NCBI GenBank assembly: GCA_030064795.1
Contig: JASJEI010000441.1
Span: 1 to 7,789, forward strand
Source: Pleurocapsa sp. MO_226.B13
Lineage (GTDB): Bacteria; Cyanobacteriota; Cyanobacteriia; Cyanobacteriales; Xenococcaceae
Reading direction: 5' to 3'
Length of the DNA stretch: 7,789 bases
A program made the position numbers and the translations under genes. Shown one piece after another: positions 1-6,181 of the stretch. Each line of letters opens with the position of its first letter. Position 1 is the stretch's first letter. Below the pieces are notes generated by a model that was not told the origin of the DNA, made no database searches, and worked only from the letters and a program-made list of their open reading frames with translations.

Positions 1-929
1 ACCAGTTTTCGCCCGTACCATTCACATTTATACTCAAGTTGACGAAACATTTCACCCCAAGCTGCATCGCTGATACTGCGAGCAAGTTTGTGGTTTTTGA
101 CCATGTTTCTAACTGCCAAGTCTTCAATACAGATCAAGCTATTGTTCCTAACCAAATTAGTTGTCAACTTGTGCAGAAAATCGGTACGAGCGTCTTTAAT
201 TTTGGCGTGTATTTTAGCTACTTGAAGTCGTGCTTTTTGTCGGTTATTCGAGCCTTTGGTTTTCCGACTCAATCCCTTTTGCGCTACTTTAAGCTTACGA
301 TACAGCCGATTAAAATGCTTGGGGTTGGTTATCTTTTCTCCATCACTGGTGGTTATCAGTCTAGAAATACCAGCATCAATCCCAACTTTTTTTTCCGTTG
401 GCGGCAGTGTTTCAATGGTGTAATCATCTACCAGCAAAGAAACAAACCAGCGACCGCTAGGATCGAGTTTGACTGTCACTGTAGATGGTTCGCATCCCTC
501 TGGCAAAAGTCTAGACCAAACTATATTCAATGGTTGTTTACACTTAGCAAGCCAAAGAGAACTGTTTCGATAGTTAAACGCCGATTTGGTAAATTCTGCC
601 GAACCGCCATTACGCTTGGCTTTGAATCGAGGATACTTGGCACGTTTACCCCAGAAGTTAGCAAACGCTTTTTGCAGATGTCTCAAACACTGCTGCAAGG
701 GGACACAGCTAACATCATTGAGAAAATTCAGTTCTTCAGTTTTCTTCCAACTGGTCAACAAGCTAGAGGTTTGTCTGTAATCAATCCTCTCTTGTCTTTC
801 ATACCAAGCTTCGGTTCTAGTAGCCAATGCTTTGTTGTAGACCAAACGCACACACCCCATTGTCCGTCGCAAGAGATTTTCTTGCTCGGCAGTGGGAAAG
901 AATCTGTATTTGTAAGCACGTTCGGTCAT
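1..929 (-). CDS. tnpB: TnpB (OrfB) RNA-guided nuclease, IS200/IS605 superfamily, C-terminus beyond the left edge
   Basis: Reading the minus strand from the ATG at 929 gives 309 uninterrupted codons to the window edge, starting [20 protein letters not shown], the typical N-terminal OrfB/IS605 helix-turn-helix start. Further family marks are YPRFKAKR near residues 99-106, the RuvC-I stretch KVGIDAG with Asp185, and the RuvC-II stretch LICIEDLA with Glu269. The third RuvC acid and the zinc ribbon would lie off the left edge, about 90 residues being missing by comparison with the usual ~400. TnpB is known as an omega-RNA-guided DNA endonuclease that helps its transposon persist; no TnpA is visible here. 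An in-frame TGA lies two codons before the ATG, which fixes the start. The copy looks undamaged as far as it can be read. A plus-strand open frame over the same bases (39-1040) is its antisense shadow. Confidence 0.93.
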   Translation of the reverse strand, partial: MTERAYKYRFFPTAEQENLLRRTMGCVRLVYNKALATRTEAWYERQERIDYRQTSSLLTSWKKTEELNFLNDVSCVPLQQCLRHLQKAFANFWGKRAKYPRFKAKRNGGSAEFTKSAFNYRNSSLWLAKCKQPLNIVWSRLLPEGCEPSTVTVKLDPSGRWFVSLLVDDYTIETLPPTEKKVGIDAGISRLITTSDGEKITNPKHFNRLYRKLKVAQKGLSRKTKGSNNRQKARLQVAKIHAKIKDARTDFLHKLTTNLVRNNSLICIEDLAVRNMVKNHKLARSISDAAWGEMFRQLEYKCEWYGRKL

Positions 930-936
930 GCTTCAC

Positions 937-958
937 ATTATATCAAATTAAATGTCAA
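937..958 (-). other. Probable left-end boundary sequence of the tnpB element
   Basis: On the minus strand just ahead of the tnpB start, TTGACAT (958-952) is followed by TATAAT (942-937), eight bases before the ATG. The two hexamers are only 10 bp apart, too close for a normal sigma-70 promoter, although the TATAAT could serve as a -10 box on its own. TTGACAT is the exact reverse complement of ATGTCAA, the minus-strand sequence that follows the right-end hairpin of the other tnpB element at 7507-7501. I infer that it marks or lies near the left boundary of this element; the exact cleavage site cannot be fixed from one copy. Confidence 0.4.
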
Positions 959-984
959 CCCGATAATTGGAAACACGCATTCCT

Positions 985-1018
985 CTCCCGCTAACCGCTA
1001 TCGCGGTCTAGTCGGGAG
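985..1018 (-). repeat. Imperfect hairpin of IS200/IS605 right-end type, upstream of tnpB
   Basis: CTCCCG (985-990) pairs with CGGGAG (1013-1018), CTA (991-993) with TAG (1009-1011), and ACCGC (994-998) with GCGGT (1003-1007), leaving single bulges at 1008 and 1012 and a four-base loop. The shape, loop size and bulged C match the right-end hairpin at 7510-7545, and on the minus strand both read ...AGACCGC-loop-GCGGTTA... It lies 27 bp past the pgl stop and 55 bp upstream of tnpB. It may be this element's left-end hairpin or the remnant right end of another element. Being 3' of pgl, the structure might also slow transcription there, but no T-run follows. Confidence 0.7.
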
Positions 1019-1045
1019 TCTCCTGCGCGAAGAAAGATGATGATT

Positions 1046-1762
1046 TTACAGTTCTGCTGCTGCACTTCGATCGAGCAACCAGATAAGTTCGCCCTGGGGT
1101 TGGATTAACCGAGAAGGATAGTTCATCTCATCTGCTCGTTCGGCAAATACTTCCTTGAGGGCTGGACGTTTATTTGCTCCTGCAACTAAAAATAAAACAC
1201 AACGAGCCCGATCGATCAGGGGAGCGGTAAAAGTTAACCGAGGTTGACCATCTTTATTGCCGACGGTTACTAGGCGATCGCGAACTGTCAAGGCTTCTGT
1301 ATGAGGAAACAGAGAAGCCGTATGTCCATCGTCTCCCATACCCAACAAAATTAGATCGAATACGGGAAATTCTCCCTGTTGAGTCTGGAAAAACTCACGT
1401 AACTCCGCATCATGTTTTTGAGCATCTTGGCTGGGATCGCCTGCGGTGGTATTCATAGGATGAATATTCTCAGCAGGTAGATCTACTTTGTCTAACCAAG
1501 CCTGACGTGCCATTAATTGATTGCTATCTTTGTCGGTAGCAGCAACATAACGCTCATCTCCCCAAAAAATGTGAATTTTCGACCAGGGTAAAGATTCTTG
1601 GGCGAAAGCTTCATAGAGGGGTTTGGGGGTACTGCCTCCAGATAGAGCAATAGTAAAACGCTCTCTAGATTCTAGGGCTGGTTGTAATCGAGAGAGAACG
1701 ATCGCTTTGGCTCGCTCTATTAAAGCTGGTTTATCGGCCAAAACTTCGACAATTTTGTTCAT
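1046..1762 (-). CDS. pgl: 6-phosphogluconolactonase
   Basis: The 238-residue product is the normal size for the Pgl/DevB family. The enzyme hydrolyses 6-phosphoglucono-1,5-lactone to 6-phosphogluconate, the second step of the oxidative pentose phosphate pathway, which supplies NADPH in the cytosol and matters in cyanobacteria in the dark. Visible family motifs are LSGGSTPK (residues 40-47, phosphate-binding loop), FWGDERYV (66-73), LGMGDDGHTASLFP (140-153, containing the His-Thr expected at the active site) and VAGANKR (193-199). The ATG at 1762 places the SGGST motif at the usual distance from the N-terminus, and no strong ribosome binding site precedes it. The gene stands alone, divergent from the DUF502 gene, with transposon sequence directly after its stop. 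It is more GC-rich than the signalling genes to the right and carries a HIP1 site at 1274-1281. Confidence 0.96.
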   Translation of the reverse strand: MNKIVEVLADKPALIERAKAIVLSRLQPALESRERFTIALSGGSTPKPLYEAFAQESLPWSKIHIFWGDERYVAATDKDSNQLMARQAWLDKVDLPAENIHPMNTTAGDPSQDAQKHDAELREFFQTQQGEFPVFDLILLGMGDDGHTASLFPHTEALTVRDRLVTVGNKDGQPRLTFTAPLIDRARCVLFLVAGANKRPALKEVFAERADEMNYPSRLIQPQGELIWLLDRSAAAEL

Positions 1763-2076
1763 AAGAGTTTGGATTGCTGTTTTTTAGCAAATAAGGGCAG
1801 GGTTTAGATAGATTTTAAAGCTCTAAGTCTTTTAGCTTACTAAAACTTAAATATATTTATTTTTTTCTTGTTTCCTCTTGTTTTTAAATGTTTGGCTTAG
1901 AAAGGTAAAATGTATTACTAAACTTAGTTTTTAAGCGCGTATTTTTTTGAACATTATCTGTTGCAACCCATATAAATTATCAAAAGTCAATACTTGCAAC
2001 AATTCTTTATAAGCTTTACAACTTATACTATAGCTAAGTTAATACAAATTTTAGTTGTAAGGGGAGTAATAGCTCT
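1763..2076. promoter_or_regulatory. Divergent intergenic region between pgl and the DUF502 gene, no gene seen
   Basis: These 314 bp are AT-rich with many homopolymer runs and hold no open frame I would support. The region must carry promoters for both divergent genes. The best visible -10 candidate for the rightward gene is TATACT at 2024-2029, without a convincing -35 at normal spacing. It sits inside two interleaved inverted repeats: TATAAG (2008-2013) with CTTATA (2022-2027), and AACTTA (2020-2025) with TAAGTT (2035-2040). I find no convincing promoter for pgl. Confidence 0.4.
2059..2066 (+). promoter_or_regulatory. Ribosome binding site that supports the GTG start of the DUF502 gene
   Basis: AAGGGGAG ends 10 bases before the GTG at 2077. 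No in-frame ATG lies between the upstream stop (TAA at 2035-2037) and this GTG, so the site decides the start in favour of GTG. Confidence 0.7.
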
Positions 2077-2811
2077 GTGCTGCAACGTCTAAAACAAGAT
2101 TTAAAAAACGACCTAATTGCTGGACTGTTGGTAGTAATTCCATTAGCCACAACTATTTGGTTGTCCGTATCAATTGCCAAATGGGCAATCGATTTGCTTA
2201 CTCGCATACCCAAACAAATTAATCCCTTTGATGGATTAGACCCTTTTCTGACTAACATTCTCAATTTTTCCGTAGGGTTAGCCGTACCACTATTAAGTAT
2301 CCTTATTATAGGTTTAATGGCACGCAACATTGTTGGTCGTTGGCTATTGGACTTTGGGGAACAGTTTCTTCAGGCTATTCCTTTTGCGGGTTCGGTCTAC
2401 AAAACTCTCAAGCAAATTTTAGAGACTCTTTTGGGCGATTCTAAAACCAAGTTTAGAAGGGTGATTATAGTAGAATATCCTCGTAAAGGAGTATGGACTC
2501 TGGGATTTGTGACGGGGAAAGTCAGTCCCCAACTGCAAAGCCATCTGGCAGAAGAAATGATTAGTGTGTTTATTCCTACTACTCCCAACCCTACTTCTGG
2601 ATGGTATGCTATCGTTCCCAAATCAGAAGCGATCGACATTGATATTTCAATCGAAGATGCTTTTAAAGTTTTAATCTCTGGAGGAATTGTTAGCCCCGAA
2701 GCGGCGATCGAACCACCAGTATCCGTCTCCAAATCACACCGAAAAATATCTCTAAAAAGCACTATAGCTACTTCCAAATCTGGATTGATTTCGGTAGAAG
2801 AAGATAGTTAG
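2077..2811 (+). CDS. DUF502 family two-TM membrane protein
   Basis: The 244-residue protein begins at a GTG (MLQRLKQDLKNDLIAGLLVV). Two hydrophobic segments, about residues 13-34 and 62-82, should span the plasma or thylakoid membrane. They are followed by the family stretch IPFAGSVYKTLKQ (101-113) and a soluble domain with VIIVEYPRKGVWTLGFVTG, all characteristic of DUF502. The family is widespread in bacteria and includes the plant COV/LCV proteins linked to vascular patterning; its bacterial biochemical role is not established. The last ~35 residues, rich in Ser and Lys, look like a variable tail. nusB follows 252 bp downstream on the same strand; I recall this pairing from other cyanobacteria but cannot check it here. 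The gap makes co-transcription possible but not evident. Confidence 0.9.
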   Translation: MLQRLKQDLKNDLIAGLLVVIPLATTIWLSVSIAKWAIDLLTRIPKQINPFDGLDPFLTNILNFSVGLAVPLLSILIIGLMARNIVGRWLLDFGEQFLQAIPFAGSVYKTLKQILETLLGDSKTKFRRVIIVEYPRKGVWTLGFVTGKVSPQLQSHLAEEMISVFIPTTPNPTSGWYAIVPKSEAIDIDISIEDAFKVLISGGIVSPEAAIEPPVSVSKSHRKISLKSTIATSKSGLISVEEDS

Positions 2812-2852
2812 CTAAAACTAGGCTAGATAAAATTATCGACCGCAAAAGTTGT

Positions 2853-3031
2853 TTAATTGCGATCGCGCTCTTCCAAAAGTGGTACGACTCCAAATACTGC
2901 TGACAAAAATTGCTGTGAAGGAGGACAAGAAAAGGCTAAAATCTTGAGCTGCCAACTTGGGATTTCTCTATTAGTTCGGTAATGCTTCTTTCAGACAGAT
3001 TGGCGTTTACTTCGTCAAAGAAACGGCACAT
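2853..3031 (-). pseudogene. Possible decayed gene remnant on the minus strand between DUF502 and nusB (unidentified)
   Basis: In this gap the minus strand has two partly overlapping open frames with protein-like composition. One runs from an ATG at 3031 to a TAG at 2936 and encodes 31 residues starting MCRFFDEVNANLSERSITEL. The other is open from 2990 to a TAA at 2853, has no start, and contains QQFLSAVFGVVPLLEERDRN. Together they could be one short gene broken by a frameshift. The segment also appears richer in GC than the other intergenic stretches, as expected of former coding sequence. I do not recognise the family, and chance open frames of this size are common, so this is a weak call. 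A HIP1 site lies at 2859-2866. Confidence 0.2.
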
Positions 3032-3063
3032 CTCAACCAACCTAAATCCAACCCGCACACAAT

Positions 3064-3837
3064 ATGGCTCTCCGCAAACAACCCCGCAGTATTGCTCGCG
3101 AATTAGCACTACTGAGTATTAGTCAAATTAAAACCAAGAAAAATCAACTCAGCACAGAGGATTTAAACGATCTAATTTTGGTTGCTATTCGCACTCTGAT
3201 CGTTGAAGTTCAAGACAATCTAGAAACTGCTTCAGCCGAAATCAAACGGGGTGAGGAGCGAATTTTAAACAGTGAAACTAGAGCCAGCGATTTAAACAGT
3301 GCCAAAGCGATGCTCCAGGAAGCTGTTGAACTTTCTCAAACAGCAGTAAATCGTTTGGGAATGGCGATCGAATTTCCTGAATTTTTGCAGCTTACCAATA
3401 AAGAGCAGGTAAGAGAATATGCTGCCAAAATAATTCTTACGGTTAACAATTATCATCGAGAAATTGAAAAGTGTTTAGAAAATGTTTTGGTAGCTTGGCA
3501 ACTCAGTCGTTTGCCACAAGTAGACCGCGACATTTTACGGATCGCTGTAGCGGAAATAATTTATTTAGATGTTCCAGAAAAGGTAGCGATTAATGAGTCG
3601 GTAGAATTAGCCAAACGTTACTCAGATGAAGATGGCTTTCGGTTTATTAATGGGGTACTGAGGAGGCTGAGCGATCGCATTAAAGAGCAGGGTGTAGAAG
3701 CAATCACCACAGAGCAAGAAAAAGTAACACAAGTCGAGGAAAATGAAGCAGAAGAAACAGTAACACTTGAAACAAAGCAGGAAGAAAAGAAAAAATCTAC
3801 GCCCATTTTAAAGCAAACTTTTACCGACCGAGATTAA
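3064..3837 (+). CDS. nusB: Transcription antitermination factor NusB, enlarged cyanobacterial form
   Basis: NusB binds the boxA RNA together with NusE (ribosomal protein S10) to keep RNA polymerase elongating on rRNA operons. The N-terminal RSIARELALLSISQI (residues 8-22) is the arginine-rich first helix of the fold. The C-terminal part VDRDILRIAVAEIIYL (153-168), VPEKVAINESVELAKRY (170-186) and FRFINGVLRRL (192-202) is the classic NusB core. The protein is 257 residues against roughly 140 in E. coli: an inserted, probably helical and coiled stretch of about 60-70 residues lies between the first helix and the core (about 35-105), and a tail after residue 212 is rich in Glu, Lys and Thr and probably disordered. 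The ATG at 3064 puts the arginine motif at the right place; no ribosome binding site precedes it. A HIP1 site lies inside the gene at 3671-3678. Confidence 0.93.
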   Translation: MALRKQPRSIARELALLSISQIKTKKNQLSTEDLNDLILVAIRTLIVEVQDNLETASAEIKRGEERILNSETRASDLNSAKAMLQEAVELSQTAVNRLGMAIEFPEFLQLTNKEQVREYAAKIILTVNNYHREIEKCLENVLVAWQLSRLPQVDRDILRIAVAEIIYLDVPEKVAINESVELAKRYSDEDGFRFINGVLRRLSDRIKEQGVEAITTEQEKVTQVEENEAEETVTLETKQEEKKKSTPILKQTFTDRD

Positions 3838-4184
3838 GCGACTATTTCTAGACCGATCGAATATCTAAAATCGGCGATCGCCGAGAGAATCGTAGTGTTT
3901 ATACTTATGTTTAAACTACTGACCGATCTCAGTATTAAAAATCTTTATCTGTATTAGTTGTAGCAAGGTGAATTACTATTTGTCTGTGTTTATACTATAA
4001 CCCAAATTATTTTTCCCTCAATCTTAGCTTGACTAGTAATATAATATACATTTTATTTATCGGCTCGGATTACCAAATATTGTTTATTCGGCAATTTTAC
4101 TACTGTAAAATCATTGATTTACAATACCATTATTTATTGTTAACTTATAGTCATTAAATCTTCTTGTAGCGAGCAGCCAATACA
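3838..4184. other. AT-rich intergenic stretch after nusB, no gene seen
   Basis: This is the first part of a 528-bp gap. I find no supportable open frame or RNA gene. Its one structured element is the HIP1-centred palindrome near its start. TTGACT at 4029-4034 is followed by TATAAT- and TATACA-like hexamers only 5 and 10 bp away, too close for a standard promoter. No hairpin with a T-run marks the end of nusB transcription. Confidence 0.5.
3871..3884. repeat. HIP1-centred 14-bp perfect palindrome
   Basis: TCGGCGATCGCCGA is a perfect 14-bp palindrome built around the HIP1 octamer GCGATCGC (3874-3881). HIP1 is a highly abundant repeat in many cyanobacterial genomes. The position 33 bp after the nusB stop could let it fold in the transcript, but no T-run follows, so I do not call it a terminator. 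Confidence 0.75.
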
Positions 4185-4285
4185 TATAGCAATCTTAGCT
4201 GAAATCAGGAAATTATTCTACAAATGGTCTTTTATCATCTACCTCGGGTCATAGTTTGATTCACGAATGATTTAGGATTGCTATA
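4185..4285. mobile_element. MITE-like element, 101 bp, with 10-bp perfect terminal inverted repeats
   Basis: TATAGCAATC at 4185-4194 is matched by GATTGCTATA at 4276-4285, a perfect 10-bp terminal inverted repeat. Further inside the similarity weakens but continues (TTAG..GAAATCA against CTAAATCA read from the other end). Each end carries TA dinucleotides, as expected for Tc1/mariner-IS630-type insertions that duplicate TA. The interior is AT-rich with no coding capacity. I infer a non-autonomous element moved in trans by an IS630-like transposase. It ends 80 bp before the next gene and so may contribute to its 5' region. Confidence 0.55.
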
Positions 4286-4323
4286 ACATCATTTAAATGT
4301 AATGTAATGTTCTGTTATCTCTA

Positions 4324-4339
4324 TAGATTATTTAATCTA
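4324..4339. promoter_or_regulatory. 16-bp palindrome upstream of the REC-GGDEF-EAL gene, candidate operator
   Basis: TAGATTA (4324-4330) and TAATCTA (4333-4339) form perfect 7-bp arms around a 2-bp centre. The centre lies about 35 bp before the ATG at 4366. This is where an operator or a -10 region would sit, but no matching -35 is visible. Just upstream, AATGTAATGTAATG (4297-4309 region) is a short tandem repeat. Confidence 0.3.
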
Positions 4340-4365
4340 ACTAATGAGCTTTAAATTGGCATGGC

Positions 4366-6150
4366 ATGAATAAAGCAAAAATCTTGATTGTCGAAGATGA
4401 ACTGATAATTGCTAAAAATATCTCAAGTAAACTAGAAAAAATGGGGTATGAGGTAGCAAAAATAGTGTCTTCAGGAAGAGATGCAATTGAATTTGCTAGT
4501 AAAGAAAATCCCGATTTAATCTTAATGGATATTGCTATCAAAGGAGAAATGGATGGCATTGAAACAGCAAATCATATAAATTCAATTACTGATGCCCCCA
4601 TTATTTTCTTAACAGCCTATGCCAATGACAAGACTTTTGAGCGAGCCTCTCAAACAGGATGCTATGGTTATTTAATTAAACCTTTTCGCGCCAAAGAATT
4701 AGAGGCTACAGTCAAAATAACTCTGAGTAAGCATCGGGAACAAGCGGTAATTCAAAAGTCTCTACAAGATACTCTTAATGAATATTCGTCTCGTGTTGAT
4801 GATATTTATCTGAACAATTTAACTAACTTACCTAATAAACTATTTTTAAGAGATTCCTTTGATTATTTAACCTCATTACTGTCCGATCGTAACAGCAATC
4901 GCTCTAATTCAGTAGATACACAACCAAAGCTCATAGCTGTTTTCAACATTAGTTTAGATCGGTTTGAGAAAATCAGTAGTTGTTTGAATCAAGAACAACA
5001 AAATTTTTTAATTCAAGAAATAGCCCAACGTTTAACTAACTATGTTAATAACTGTGATTCTCAAGGCATCACTATCTATATTAAGGAAGATAACTTCGTA
5101 GTGATGATTCCTCTGAGTAAGCAAATTGACGCTAGTAAATGCGGTGGAGAAATATTGGATCTACTTCAAAATCCGATTCAGATTAGCGATCGCGAAATTT
5201 TTCTTACTACTAGTATTGGAATTGCTTGCTATCCCAACGATAGTCATAATATCGAAGAGTTGCTAGAACAGGGCAAAAAAGCGATTATCTATGCTCAAAA
5301 GCAAGGTGGTAATCGTTGTCAGCTATTTACATTTGCATTTAATATTCAAAATTCCAAAGCATCACAGAGCTTGGCAATGGAAGCAGAACTACATCATGCC
5401 CTGGAAAATGAAGAGTTGGAACTATATTATCAACCCAAAATCGATCTTCAAACCAATTCAGTTGTCGGTGCAGAAGCCTTATTACGTTGGAATCATCCTC
5501 AATTAGGCAGAATTACAGCAGAACAATTTATTTCCTTGGCAGAGGAAAGTGGTTTAATCAAACCGATTGGCGAGTGGGTCTTAGAAGAGGCTTGTAGACA
5601 AGTTAAAGAATGGCACGATGCGGGTTTAAATTTTCTCAAGGTAGGAGTTAATTTATCTGGATTTCAATTCAGACAATCAGATTTATTTCATAAAATAACT
5701 CAAATTCTATTCGAGACATCTCTGGAACCTCAATATCTAGAATTAGAGCTAACCGAAAAAATCTTAGTCGAAAATATTAAAGCTAATATTCAAAAATTGC
5801 ATTTATTAAAAAAACTAGGAATTAACATAACTTTAGATGACTTTGGTACTGGTTATGCTTCCTTAAGTTATCTACAACAGTTTCCTTTCGATTTACTAAA
5901 AATAGATTCTTGTTTTATTAAAAATATTGATAGCAACGAAATCAACGCTATTATTACCAAGAATACAATTCAAATGGCACATCAGCTTAAATTAAAAGTC
6001 GTAGCTGAGGGAGTAGAAACTAAAGCAGAATTAAAATCTCTTCGAGAATGTAAATGCGACGAAATTCAGGGTTTTTTATTTAGCCGTCCTTTAGATGCCA
6101 AAAAATTCAAGAGCTTGATACTCAAAAAATCTAGTTTACCAGTAGTCTAA
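4366..6150 (+). CDS. Response regulator with receiver, degenerate GGDEF and intact EAL domains (probable c-di-GMP phosphodiesterase)
   Basis: The 594-residue soluble protein has three domains. The receiver (about 3-120) has the full phosphorylation site: Glu10-Asp11, Asp55 as acceptor, Thr83 and Lys105 in LIKPF. A short linker leads to a GGDEF-type domain (about 150-325) with TNLPNK, SLDRFEK and TSIGIACYP intact, but the catalytic signature is IKEDNF (239-244), so it should not make c-di-GMP. The EAL domain (about 337-590) keeps the catalytic set: Glu370 in EALLRW, Asn429, Glu461 and Glu464 in ELELTE, Asp491-Asp492 in DDFGTG, Lys512, Glu548 in AEGVE and Gln568. It should therefore hydrolyse c-di-GMP to pGpG, switched by phosphorylation of Asp55. 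The kinase gene begins 31 bp after its stop, suggesting an operon. The ATG at 4366 puts the receiver acids at the expected distance; no clear ribosome binding site is present. Confidence 0.93.
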   Translation: MNKAKILIVEDELIIAKNISSKLEKMGYEVAKIVSSGRDAIEFASKENPDLILMDIAIKGEMDGIETANHINSITDAPIIFLTAYANDKTFERASQTGCYGYLIKPFRAKELEATVKITLSKHREQAVIQKSLQDTLNEYSSRVDDIYLNNLTNLPNKLFLRDSFDYLTSLLSDRNSNRSNSVDTQPKLIAVFNISLDRFEKISSCLNQEQQNFLIQEIAQRLTNYVNNCDSQGITIYIKEDNFVVMIPLSKQIDASKCGGEILDLLQNPIQISDREIFLTTSIGIACYPNDSHNIEELLEQGKKAIIYAQKQGGNRCQLFTFAFNIQNSKASQSLAMEAELHHALENEELELYYQPKIDLQTNSVVGAEALLRWNHPQLGRITAEQFISLAEESGLIKPIGEWVLEEACRQVKEWHDAGLNFLKVGVNLSGFQFRQSDLFHKITQILFETSLEPQYLELELTEKILVENIKANIQKLHLLKKLGINITLDDFGTGYASLSYLQQFPFDLLKIDSCFIKNIDSNEINAIITKNTIQMAHQLKLKVVAEGVETKAELKSLRECKCDEIQGFLFSRPLDAKKFKSLILKKSSLPVV

Positions 6151-6181
6151 ATCAGCCAAGCTCAGTTGAAATAATTTTATT

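Noticed and set aside
586..780. A 64-codon plus-strand open frame
   Set aside because: It lies wholly inside tnpB on the opposite strand and has no motif of its own.
937..958. TTGACA and TATAAT ahead of tnpB as a sigma-70 promoter
   Set aside because: The hexamers match consensus, but the spacer is 10 bp instead of about 17. TTGACAT is better explained as element-end sequence; only a -10-type role for TATAAT remains possible.
39..1040. A 333-codon plus-strand open frame
   Set aside because: It is antisense to tnpB, which has clear RuvC motifs on the minus strand across 1-929. The plus-strand product has no recognisable motifs, and its end runs through the transposon hairpin.
2034..2777. Minus-strand open frames of 98 and 126 codons (2034-2330, 2397-2777)
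   Set aside because: Both are antisense to the well-supported DUF502 gene and look like complement reading of its codons.
2918..2924. AAGGAGG, a perfect Shine-Dalgarno sequence on the plus strand
   Set aside because: No start codon with an open frame follows at proper distance; it is 140 bp from nusB and probably fortuitous.
3618..3806. A Ser/Phe-rich minus-strand open frame
   Set aside because: It is the complement of the Glu/Lys-rich NusB tail; GAA/GAG on one strand gives TTC/CTC on the other.
3871..3884. The HIP1 palindrome as a terminator for nusB
   Set aside because: The palindrome has no loop in its perfect form and no T-run follows; HIP1 sites also occur within genes in this window.
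4344..4373. A 9-codon frame (MSFKLAWHE) overlapping the start of the REC-EAL gene, as a leader peptide
   Set aside because: It has no ribosome binding site and no attenuator-like hairpins, and such short frames are expected by chance.
4341..4559. A 72-codon minus-strand open frame over the start of the REC-EAL gene
   Set aside because: It is antisense to the receiver domain with all its conserved acids and has no features of its own.
5291..5506. A plus-strand 71-codon frame inside the REC-EAL gene, and a minus-strand 85-codon frame at 6136-6393
   Set aside because: Both overlap strongly conserved EAL or receiver coding sequence in another frame.
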